This document shows, piece after piece, positions 15,767-22,379 of a DNA stretch of 41,082 nt. Below the pieces are notes generated by a model. The model saw nothing but the letters and a program-made list of their open reading frames with translations, did no database searches and had not been told where the DNA came from. Source of the DNA: QHXQ01 sp036389375 (GTDB lineage Bacteria; Acidobacteriota; Blastocatellia; Pyrinomonadales; Pyrinomonadaceae); assembly GCA_036389375.1 (NCBI GenBank), contig DASVQA010000102.1, positions 1 through 41,082 of the forward strand, written 5' to 3'. The position numbers were made by a program, and so were the translations under genes. Each line of letters begins with the position of its first letter. Positions within the stretch are counted from its first letter, which is position 1.

Positions 15767-16504
15767 ATGGAAAACTGGTTCAGCATAATTAGCGCAGACT
15801 GCGGACTTTCAACGAATGCTATCCAGAGCCTGAATGCGGTGGGCTTCGTTGTTATTCCGGGTGTGATTGCTCCAGATAGGTTGGCGCAGTTGTCATCGGC
15901 GTATGATTCTGCTGTGGCCTCCGCGAGTTCCGACGAGGTGGGCGTAGGCAGTACGACAACCAGAGTCCACGATTTCGTTAATCGCGGTTCGGAGTTTGAT
16001 GAGTTGTATGTATGCCAACCTCTGCTCAAAGCCTGTTGTCACGTCATCGGTCAGCCGTTCAAACTTAGTTCGATGCTAGCGCGGACGTTGCATCCGAATG
16101 TGCAGGCTCAGAGACTTCATGTAGATTTCAAACCGGATGAAGAGAGGTTTCCGCTGGTGAGTTTCATCTTCATGATTGATGAGTTTCGCAGCAACAATGG
16201 AGCCACTCAATTTGTGCCGGGTTCACATAAGTGGTCAGGCGTGCCGCACGAATTAACCAATGACCATTTGGCAGAGTATGAAAACCGAATCGTAACGGCA
16301 TGTGGTCAAGCAGGTTCTGTAATTATTTTTAACGGCTCCGTTTTGCACGGGCATTCTGCAAATACAACCGCTGCGCCCCGCCGCTCAATACAAGGCGCGT
16401 TTATTCCGCGTGATGCACAAGCCGGGACTGACTTTTCAATTCGTATGCGCTCTGAAACTCTTGCCCGCATCGGTTCGCTGGCAAGATATGTATTAGCCAT
16501 CTAA
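15767..16504 (+). CDS. Phytanoyl-CoA dioxygenase (PhyH)-family Fe(II)/2-oxoglutarate oxygenase
   Basis: 245 residues, cytoplasmic. The facial triad is visible: His118-x-Asp120 (RLHVDFKPDE) and the distal His194 (SVLHGHSANTT), followed by an arginine (Arg205 or Arg206, PRRSIQGAFI) that would bind 2-oxoglutarate. TQFVPGSHKW is also typical of the family. It would hydroxylate an unidentified small molecule. It is the first cargo gene of the tRNA-Pro-bounded island and has markedly lower G+C and less biased codons than the core genes, indicating transfer. An attC-like sequence follows the gene. Confidence 0.85.
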   Translation: MENWFSIISADCGLSTNAIQSLNAVGFVVIPGVIAPDRLAQLSSAYDSAVASASSDEVGVGSTTTRVHDFVNRGSEFDELYVCQPLLKACCHVIGQPFKLSSMLARTLHPNVQAQRLHVDFKPDEERFPLVSFIFMIDEFRSNNGATQFVPGSHKWSGVPHELTNDHLAEYENRIVTACGQAGSVIIFNGSVLHGHSANTTAAPRRSIQGAFIPRDAQAGTDFSIRMRSETLARIGSLARYVLAI

Positions 16505-16527
16505 TAATTCTTTGCAGCCATCTGCGT

Positions 16528-16593
16528 GATGAAAGCGATCGTCGCAGCTAACAACTCATTGAACCGGACTCGCAGTTAGGCGGCTCTTTCATC
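16528..16593 (+). other. attC-like/cruciform region after the dioxygenase gene
   Basis: Contains AGCTAAC (16546-16552) leading into AACTCATTGAACCGGAC, resembling R'' and L'' boxes of attC sites. Outer arms GATGAAAG/CTTTCATC (16528-16535 and 16586-16593) and inner CTAAC/GTTAG (16548-16552 and 16575-16579) allow a cruciform. The 15-mer TAACAACTCATTGAA recurs at 18719. A clean R' box at the far end was not identified, so this is a candidate only. Confidence 0.4.
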
Positions 16594-16682
16594 TTCAGGT
16601 TTATTGCTCGCGGGTTAATTCGGGTGTTGTGTGCTGGTCTCGTGTCGAAAGTTATAAATCTGATTTGCGAGGGAGTATGAAT

Positions 16683-17993
16683 ATGCAATGTCTCCGCCTT
16701 TTGGGTAGCTTCGCGCTTTTAGCTGTCGTGCTGTCATTGCAAAGTCGTGTGTTAGCGCAGGGGGCACCTATTGATACTTCGCTTGCCTCTCAATACTTCC
16801 AAGAAGCCCAAACTTTATGTAGCCAAGACAATGGCAAGTTGTGGGGCGGTTCGCTTTGCGCTCCGATGCTCTTTGTTGATCGGCAGACACGCACGGTAGT
16901 CGCTAATCAAGCGGATAGAGAAGGTATCTTGACTAAAGACGGAAATGTTTTCATCGGAAAGCTACCGGCAAAGGTGAATATTGCAAATACGGCTGCTGAC
17001 TGGGCTGGCGTGAAGTGGACGATGATTATCTTTCCATTGCCCGAAGACAAACATCGCCGCGCAGATTTAATGGCTCACGAATTGTGGCATCGTATCCAGA
17101 ATGACCTCGGTTTTACGAGTTCCGGCGCGGCGAACAATCATCTCGATGCGCGTGACGGCCGCGTGTGGCTGCAATTGGAGTGGCGCGCCCTTGCCTCTGC
17201 TTTGACCAGTCGCGGCCAGCTGCGTCGTCGAGCAATCACAGACGCGCTTCTATTTCGCGCATATCGGCGCGGCGTATTCCCGCAGGCCGCTGCACAGGAA
17301 CGGGAGATGGAGATGCATGAAGGTTTGGCAGAGTACACAGGCGTCAGGCTTAGCGGAAGTCCGAATCTGAATCAATATGTGGTTGACAATAATCTTAAAG
17401 AAGCCGCACAGAAGGAAACTTTCGTGCGGTCTTTTGCCTACGCGACGGGGCCGGCTTATGGCATCTTGTTGGACGAGGCCGGAGCAGATTGGCGTAAAAA
17501 TCTGAAGCAGGAGGATGACCTCGGCACTCTGCTGCAAAAGAGGCTGGCCATCAAACTGCCCTCAAATATCAAAGCGGCGGCTGGAGCGCGGGCGAAGAGT
17601 TATGACGGCGACAGACTCGAAGCATCCGAGACCGAGCGTGAAAACAAGCGCCAGAAACTCCTTGCCGAGTATCGCGCCAGATTAGTTGACGGCCCCATAT
17701 TGGCGATTCCTCTGCAAAAGATGAACATGCAATTCAATCCGGGCAATCTGTTGCCCCTGGATTCGCTCGGAACAGTTTACCCGGACATCAGAGTTGTTGA
17801 TGTGTGGGGCATCTTGACCGTCTCCAAAGGCGCGTTGATGAATCCGACGTTCTCAAGAATCTATGTTTCAGCACCGATTAATTTAAGCGCATCGCCCAAA
17901 CAAGGTGACGGCTGGACGTTAGAACTAAACGCAGGATGGACGATTGCGGCTGGAGAGCGCAAAGGCGATTATGTAGTCAAGAAGTTGGAATAA
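16683..17993 (+). CDS. Secreted zinc metallopeptidase-like protein (HExxH)
   Basis: 436 residues from the ATG at 16683, which has GAGGGAG at 7 bases; the ATG six bases earlier is too close to it. The signal peptide ends near residue 26 (VLAQG). The zinc motif is HELWH (residues 132-136, in DLMAHELWHRIQNDLGF). A downstream EMHEGLAEYTG helix (Glu213 or Glu217) could supply the third ligand, as in gluzincins. The C-terminal third is strand-rich. I do not recognise a named family; peptidase activity is inferred from the motif. It lies in the tRNA-Pro island with lower G+C than the core. A small hairpin (GCGGGAT/ATCCCGC) follows at 18014-18036. Confidence 0.7.
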   Translation: MQCLRLLGSFALLAVVLSLQSRVLAQGAPIDTSLASQYFQEAQTLCSQDNGKLWGGSLCAPMLFVDRQTRTVVANQADREGILTKDGNVFIGKLPAKVNIANTAADWAGVKWTMIIFPLPEDKHRRADLMAHELWHRIQNDLGFTSSGAANNHLDARDGRVWLQLEWRALASALTSRGQLRRRAITDALLFRAYRRGVFPQAAAQEREMEMHEGLAEYTGVRLSGSPNLNQYVVDNNLKEAAQKETFVRSFAYATGPAYGILLDEAGADWRKNLKQEDDLGTLLQKRLAIKLPSNIKAAAGARAKSYDGDRLEASETERENKRQKLLAEYRARLVDGPILAIPLQKMNMQFNPGNLLPLDSLGTVYPDIRVVDVWGILTVSKGALMNPTFSRIYVSAPINLSASPKQGDGWTLELNAGWTIAAGERKGDYVVKKLE

Positions 17994-18013
17994 CCATCTT
18001 CGACAAAGGGAGT

Positions 18014-18036
18014 GCGGGATAACGGAAGCATCCCGC
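18014..18036 (+). terminator. Weak hairpin after the metallopeptidase gene
   Basis: GCGGGAT (18014-18020) pairs with ATCCCGC (18030-18036) around a 9-base loop, 20 bases after the stop. It is followed by GTTCCTT rather than a real T-run, so termination is uncertain. Confidence 0.4.
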
Positions 18037-18208
18037 GTTCCTTGACGCCACGCACGACAAGTCATTCGAGCGGACTGCCCGGTAGAGAGTTTGTCATCAA
18101 TCTTGGCGTATCGAAGTTGAATGCCATTTGCGGGCAACCACTCAATTCCAGCGTTAGCGGGCTACTATATTGACGGCTTCAAAATTCTATATTTGAGGCG
18201 ATGGGAAG

Positions 18209-18721
18209 ATGACGACATTGAGGCTCGGAACATACTCGCTCTTTCTAGCGGTCATCCTGTGGGGCACATTGCTCGGTGGGATTGCTTATTCACATCTCGT
18301 CTACTTTCCAGTTTATCTGTCAGCCTTACCGGATTCAGCCGTCGTCGTCAACGGGCCCTATGGTCTGCACGAGGCAGTATTCTGGATGACTATTCACCCC
18401 CTTCTCATCCTCTCGCTCATCATCACGCTCGTGCTGAATTGGAAGTCCAGGGCGCGCCGCAAACTCGTCTTGATAAGTTTCGCAATCTACATAGTGGTGA
18501 TCGTAGTCTCACAAATCTATTTTATTCCCGAATTAATAGCCTTCGCGGGTAGCCCGAAATCAAACTTGATGCCTGCGGAGTGGTTCGCACGCGGGCAGCG
18601 CTGGCAGAGATTGAGTTGGATTCGAGGCGCAGTAATGTATGCCGGGATATTGCCGTTATTGCTCGCACTGACGAAGCCGGTTAGCGTTCCAAAAGAATCA
18701 GTAGCGGCAGCCCTTGGTTAA
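18209..18721 (+). CDS. Small multi-pass membrane protein, function unknown
   Basis: 170 residues with four hydrophobic segments: about 6-30 (YSLFLAVILWGTLLGGIAYSH), 58-77 (FWMTIHPLLILSLIITLVL), 86-104 (LVLISFAIYIVVIVVSQIY) and 138-156. The layout recalls DUF1772/anthrone-oxygenase-like four-helix membrane proteins, but the match is by topology and I would not assign function. GGGAAG lies close before the ATG. The stop codon TAA is followed at once by CAACTCATTGAA, the attC-like 15-mer also seen after the dioxygenase gene. Cargo of the tRNA-Pro island. Confidence 0.7.
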   Translation: MTTLRLGTYSLFLAVILWGTLLGGIAYSHLVYFPVYLSALPDSAVVVNGPYGLHEAVFWMTIHPLLILSLIITLVLNWKSRARRKLVLISFAIYIVVIVVSQIYFIPELIAFAGSPKSNLMPAEWFARGQRWQRLSWIRGAVMYAGILPLLLALTKPVSVPKESVAAALG

Positions 18722-18742
18722 CAACTCATTGAATCCGACGCC
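18719..18742 (+). repeat. attC-like half site after the membrane-protein gene
   Basis: TAACAACTCATTGAA (18719-18733) followed by TCCGACGCC. It overlaps the stop codon and is identical over 15 bases to 16549-16563, resembling the R''-L'' half of an attC site. No convincing R' half was found before tRNA-Pro fragment B. Confidence 0.45.
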
Positions 18743-18861
18743 TCGATAGCCTCCCGTTCATCACATACGTAATGAACCAACGCGGCGCAGATAGGCTTTG
18801 CCCTATAACCCCTAAACCTTCGGCCCGCCAAAAGCGTGCCCAAAACGTGGGCAAAGAAAAA

Positions 18862-18883
18862 CGGCAAGGCGCTTGCCCTGCCG
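18862..18883 (-). terminator. Terminator copy B of the tRNA-Pro repeat
   Basis: CGGCAAGGC-GCTT-GCCCTGCCG, a 9-bp stem with one G-T pair. On the minus strand it is followed by TTTTTCTTT. It lies next to tRNA-Pro fragment B at the same spacing as in copies A and C. Confidence 0.75.
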
Positions 18884-18903
18884 TAAGTAGGTGAAAACTC
18901 TAA

Positions 18904-18931
18904 TCGGGCAGAGAGGATTTGAACCTCCGAC
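18904..18931 (-). repeat. tRNA-Pro 3' fragment, copy B (middle island boundary)
   Basis: 28 bases identical to the 3' end of tRNA-Pro at 20047-20074 (acceptor strand and T-arm). The homology ends after CCGAC and the rest of the tRNA is absent. Confidence 0.88.
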
Positions 18932-18960
18932 GAACTGCGCGCCCCACCAGCCGGGGCTTT

Positions 18961-18995
18961 CCTCTACGACCTGTTACTACCTGTTAGCATAGAGG
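18961..18995. repeat. Short hairpin near tRNA-Pro fragment B
   Basis: CCTCTA (18961-18966) pairs with TAGAGG (18990-18995). It occupies a place similar to the 12-bp hairpin of copy A, whose stem also contains CCTCTA. Confidence 0.4.
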
Positions 18996-19010
18996 CGAGT
19001 GACAGGTTCG

Positions 19011-19040
19011 AATTTTGTTAGATATCTCTTTTATCACTTG
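19011..19040. repeat. Island-end motif, copy B (contains GTTAGAT core box)
   Basis: AATTTTGTTAG (19011-19021) followed by ATATCTCTTTTATCAC. It is homologous to 15523-15550. GTTAGAT (19017-19023) fits the GTTRRRY consensus. The stretch from here to 19353 holds no recognised gene; one open frame (19101-19340) has no family-like sequence. Confidence 0.5.
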
Positions 19041-19353
19041 GCAACAATCTAAAAAGCGCGGCGCAGTGTTAAGGGGGCTTGCCATCCATCCTCCCACTTA
19101 GTGGTGTCCACTTTTGTAGACATCACTACCGTCAATTTGTGTGCATTAGTGCCGTCTGAGGAAATCCTATTGTTAAATTGCTCTATTTTCTACTTCTCTC
19201 CTGACCGGTATGGCAATTGCTGTTTCTCTTCACAGCATTACCTGAGTAGGTCTCTCCAAGGCTGGCTATCTCACCTTGCAGGTCAGCCCCTTCAATGCGG
19301 CCGGGGCTTAACCCGGTACGCTCCCACTCCTCCACACTGAAAGGAAACTCACA

Positions 19354-19785
19354 ATGGCAGACGATAAAAAGAAACCCGATGCCCAGGCTAACTTGAATGC
19401 CCCTTCAGGCGCGAAGTTCGCCGCCTCAGCGGCGGTCAGCGCCCCGGCTCCGGAAGCGTTTGGGGCCGAGGGCTGCTGCGTGCGCGATTACTGGGCGGTG
19501 GTCGAGCGCGATGGGACACTGATCCGCGGCCGTAACGTGTGGCGCGTTGCCCGATTGAGTCCGGGGATATACGAGGTGGTCTTCACTGGCGATGTCAGTA
19601 ACGGCGTCTATACCGCTACAATCGGTAGACCCGGCATCTTCACCGAACCGCCCGGACTAGTCAGTGTAGCCCTGCGTTGCTGCCTGAGCACGCCAGAGAC
19701 AAACAAAGGCGTCTGGGTGGACACCCACGACCCCAATGGCGCGGCGAGCGACCGCGCATTCCACCTGGTAGTTCACACTCAATAA
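19354..19785 (+). CDS. Protein of unknown function with a beta-rich C-terminal domain
   Basis: 143 residues, no signal peptide. After a disordered Ala/Pro-rich N-terminus (to about residue 38) comes a domain with RDYWAVVERDGTLIRGRNVWRVARL, GIYEVVFTGDVSNGVYTATIG and a final GVWVDTHDPNGAASDRAFHLVVHTQ (each listed in parts). The pattern of GxYxVxFxxDVSxxVYxATIG and ending DRxFHLxV is one I have seen in diverse exported or phage-like proteins, without known function. AAAGGAA precedes the ATG. It is the only gene in the 1.1 kb segment between tRNA-Pro fragment B and the intact tRNA-Pro. A strong hairpin follows. Confidence 0.7.
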   Translation: MADDKKKPDAQANLNAPSGAKFAASAAVSAPAPEAFGAEGCCVRDYWAVVERDGTLIRGRNVWRVARLSPGIYEVVFTGDVSNGVYTATIGRPGIFTEPPGLVSVALRCCLSTPETNKGVWVDTHDPNGAASDRAFHLVVHTQ

Positions 19786-19803
19786 AGCCGCCATCGCATA
19801 TAC

Positions 19804-19845
19804 GGGCGCGGCACAGATAGCTCCTAATCTATCTGCGCTGCGCCC
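19804..19845. terminator. Strong hairpin after the 143-aa gene
   Basis: GGGCGCGGCACAGATAG (19804-19820) pairs with CTATCTGCGCTGCGCCC (19829-19845) with two mismatches over 17 positions, around an 8-base loop. There is no T-run. It may stabilise the message, terminate, or be a structured recombination site. Confidence 0.55.
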
Positions 19846-20006
19846 GGTTGCGGGCGCATGTGCCCCGCCCGTAAGTAGTATCCCCTTGCATCAGACGGGG
19901 GACGGCGCGCTACGCCCACGCGACAAACGAAGGGTAGCGGAGCGCGCTCGAAAAACTCGCTGACTTCGGGGCAGTCTGGTGACTCTGCCGTGACAGCAAC
20001 AAAAAA

Positions 20007-20024
20007 GCAGGGCAAGCGCCCTGC
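20007..20024 (-). terminator. Terminator of intact tRNA-Pro (copy C)
   Basis: GCAGGGC-AAGC-GCCCTGC, a 7-bp perfect stem followed on the minus strand by TTTTTTGTTG. It lies 23 bases from the tRNA 3' end. Confidence 0.88.
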
Positions 20025-20046
20025 CGTAAATGGTTGAATTGATTAA

Positions 20047-20120
20047 TCGGGCAGAGAGGATTTGAACCTCCGACCCCCGCATCCCAAATGCGGTGCGCTA
20101 CCAGGCTGCGCTACTGCCCG
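20047..20120 (-). tRNA. tRNA-Pro (TGG anticodon)
   Basis: A full cloverleaf. Acceptor CGGGCAG pairs CTGCCCG, the D-stem is GCGC/GCGC, the anticodon stem is CCGCA/TGCGG with loop TTTGGGA (anticodon TGG), the T-stem is GGAGG/CCTCT (one G-T), and the discriminator is A. CCA is not encoded. Its 3' end is repeated at 18904 and 15319, indicating use as an integration site. Confidence 0.97.
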
Positions 20121-20202
20121 CTACGCTTAACTCGCTTGATCTGTTAACCGGCACGCGAATCAAACGACTGCGGCGCATTCTAGCGAGTGCCATCGGATAG
20201 GG

Positions 20203-20814
20203 TCAAGCTGATCGGCCGAGTTGTTGTGCTAAGTAGTCTTTTGCCGCCATGAGCGCGCGGGCACGGTGGCTGATGCGTTGCTTGATCTCTTCGGCTAATT
20301 CACCGAACGTCTGCTCGTAGCCGTCGGGAACGAAAATCGGATCATAGCCGAAGCCGCCGCTGCCTCGCTCAGCGCGAATAATGCGCCCGGCGCAGACGCC
20401 CTCGAAAATCTCCGGTGCATTTGATTCAGGCCGGGCCAGCGCGATGGCGCAAACGAAGCGTGCGCGGCGTGCATCGTCGCGCACGCTCGATAATTCCGCC
20501 AACAGTCGCCGTCTCCGCATCGCGTCTGTCGCGCCGACGCCGGCATAACGCGCCGAGAAGATACCGGGTGCGCCGCCGAGCGCTTCAACCTCCAGTCCGG
20601 AATCATCCGCCAGCGTCCACAGCCCCGTCTGCCGGCTATAGCCGCACGCTTTAAGCGCGGCGTTCCCGGCGAAGGTTGCGCCCGTCTCAGCCACCTCCTC
20701 GACCTGTGGAAACTCTGCGAGCGCGCGCAAGTGGACTGGTAAATCAGTCAGGAGTTGGCTCAACTCGCGCAGCTTGCCGTCGTTATAAGTTGCGACTAAC
20801 AAATCTATCGGCAC
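20203..20814 (-). CDS. rdgB: XTP/dITP diphosphatase (RdgB/HAM1 family)
   Basis: 203 residues. It hydrolyses non-canonical purine nucleoside triphosphates (dITP, XTP) to monophosphates, protecting DNA and RNA. The family signatures are all present: N-terminal VATYNDGKLREL, then GATFAGNAALKA, LADDSGLEVEALGGAPGIFSARY (catalytic Asp region, listed in parts), GGFGYDPIFVPDG and SHRARAL near the C-terminus. The length is normal. The start is a GTG with GAGGTGG just upstream. It is divergent from the 455-aa gene, with about 180 bases between starts. Confidence 0.95.
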   Translation of the reverse strand: MPIDLLVATYNDGKLRELSQLLTDLPVHLRALAEFPQVEEVAETGATFAGNAALKACGYSRQTGLWTLADDSGLEVEALGGAPGIFSARYAGVGATDAMRRRRLLAELSSVRDDARRARFVCAIALARPESNAPEIFEGVCAGRIIRAERGSGGFGYDPIFVPDGYEQTFGELAEEIKQRISHRARALMAAKDYLAQQLGRSA

Positions 20815-20993
20815 TGATCCACCTCACGTGAGCTACCTCCGGGCCAGCCGTCATCTCCGCATTGCCGGCGAGCGTGGCGCTGGATGATAACAAACTGCGG
20901 ATAGTTTTTGCCCGGCGGGGCAGTTCGCGCTTACAATCGTCGAGGCAGGCGCGCGCTTGTTGACCGTGCGCCTGCGATCAAGCAAAAGGAAGA

Positions 20994-22361
20994 GTGCATT
21001 TGAACGGAAGCGACAGCCACACATTCGAGACACCGGTGGCGGAACCTGAGCCTGCACACGAGCACGCCGACAGCGAAGCGCCGCAACCGCAACGCCCCAA
21101 CGCGAACGTGCGCGAGTTGGGGCTGTGGCTGCTCGCGCTGCGTAGCTTTCTGAATCTGCGCAACCACCCGTTGGGCGAAACTGAGCGCGCCGAACTTTTG
21201 CACCGCGATTTCAAGCCCGAAACGCGCATCGCACAACAGACCTTGCGCTCCTGTCTGCGCCACACACTCGCTCTGCGCACGAACGGCGCGACCGGCGACC
21301 ATCACATGCACCCGGCCGGCTTAACCGATGAGCCGGCCGCTGTGCCTGCGACCCCGAACGACGAACGCGACGGCGCGGACGTGCTCATCGAAGTGCTCGG
21401 CGATGCACATGGCCTGTGTGAGGCGCTCTTGGCCGCGCCGCAGGTCAGTTTTCACGGTTGGGGCAGTTTCGGTCGTCTGCTCGCCCGCGAACTTGATCAA
21501 TCCGATGCGGCGCGCGAGTTGATGCAGAGCGCGCGCGCGCAGACCACGCTTGAGCGACAACCGGAACTCTACACGCTAACCGAACGACTCACGCCCGATA
21601 CGCTCGGCGCGGACATGCAGGTGATCTTTGCCCGCCTCGCGCTCCTGCTCGACGAGTTGCGCTTCGTGGAGGAGGCTCTGCGGCGCGATGCACCGCTCAA
21701 ACAGCACCTGCCGCTCTTTACCCTCGCCCATGAAGAGGCGCGCACACTGATCGAATTAATCGAGCGCCGCGCGCTCTGCGCCGACGAACTTGATCCAAGC
21801 GCGCACGGCGTCTTAGACGCTGCGGGCTACGCGGTCAGTATGGAGTTGTGCAAGGTCTTCGCGCACGAGTTGGTGGGGCTGGCGGCGTTGCGCGATCCCG
21901 TGCTCATCTACGCACGCGTCGAGAACGCACACGGCTTGCTGCGCGACTGTTTTCAACAGACCGTTGTCGTGCTCGCGCAGGCTTTCGATCCCGCCTTCGA
22001 TGGCACGCGACTCTTTCATACGTTCCGCACACGACTGGAACAATCGCTCATCCTGCGCCGCGATCTATGGATGCTCATGCAGATCGTCCAGCGGGCGGAA
22101 AAGGAGTTCGAGCAACGGCCGTTTGCGCCCGTCCTCGCGCGGCTCAACGCCTTTCAGTCCGGCAGCATGTCGCACCTGATGTTCAAAGACTGGGAGGCCT
22201 TCGAGCGCTTCATGCAGGAGTTGAAAGATGCGGGCGACCCGGAGCAAAGGCGCAGCGCGCTCCACCGCTTCGGCACATTTCTAGAAGCACTCTTCAGTCA
22301 GGTTAATATGCGGGCCTCGCTGAGCGAACACCCGTTTGATTATCCTGCGTTCAGTGATTGA
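20994..22361 (+). CDS. Helical protein of unknown function
   Basis: 455 residues from a GTG with AAAAGGAAGA immediately upstream. No signal peptide or membrane span. It is predominantly alpha-helical, rich in Leu, Arg and Glu, with a Pro/Glu-rich first 35 residues. The C-terminal half has long amphipathic helices, for example around DLWMLMQIVQRAEKEFEQRP and FERFMQELKDAGDPEQRRSA. I do not recognise a family or motif. Coding is supported by the clean frame, the ribosome binding site and the strong codon bias of neighbours. It ends 18 bases before the convergent 578-aa gene. Confidence 0.65.
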   Translation: MHLNGSDSHTFETPVAEPEPAHEHADSEAPQPQRPNANVRELGLWLLALRSFLNLRNHPLGETERAELLHRDFKPETRIAQQTLRSCLRHTLALRTNGATGDHHMHPAGLTDEPAAVPATPNDERDGADVLIEVLGDAHGLCEALLAAPQVSFHGWGSFGRLLARELDQSDAARELMQSARAQTTLERQPELYTLTERLTPDTLGADMQVIFARLALLLDELRFVEEALRRDAPLKQHLPLFTLAHEEARTLIELIERRALCADELDPSAHGVLDAAGYAVSMELCKVFAHELVGLAALRDPVLIYARVENAHGLLRDCFQQTVVVLAQAFDPAFDGTRLFHTFRTRLEQSLILRRDLWMLMQIVQRAEKEFEQRPFAPVLARLNAFQSGSMSHLMFKDWEAFERFMQELKDAGDPEQRRSALHRFGTFLEALFSQVNMRASLSEHPFDYPAFSD

Positions 22362-22379
22362 GCGCGCGCAGCGAACCCA

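Noticed and set aside
19101..19340. 79-codon open frame before the 143-aa gene
   Set aside because: No ribosome binding site and an unusual composition. It overlaps the likely promoter and leader region of the following gene.
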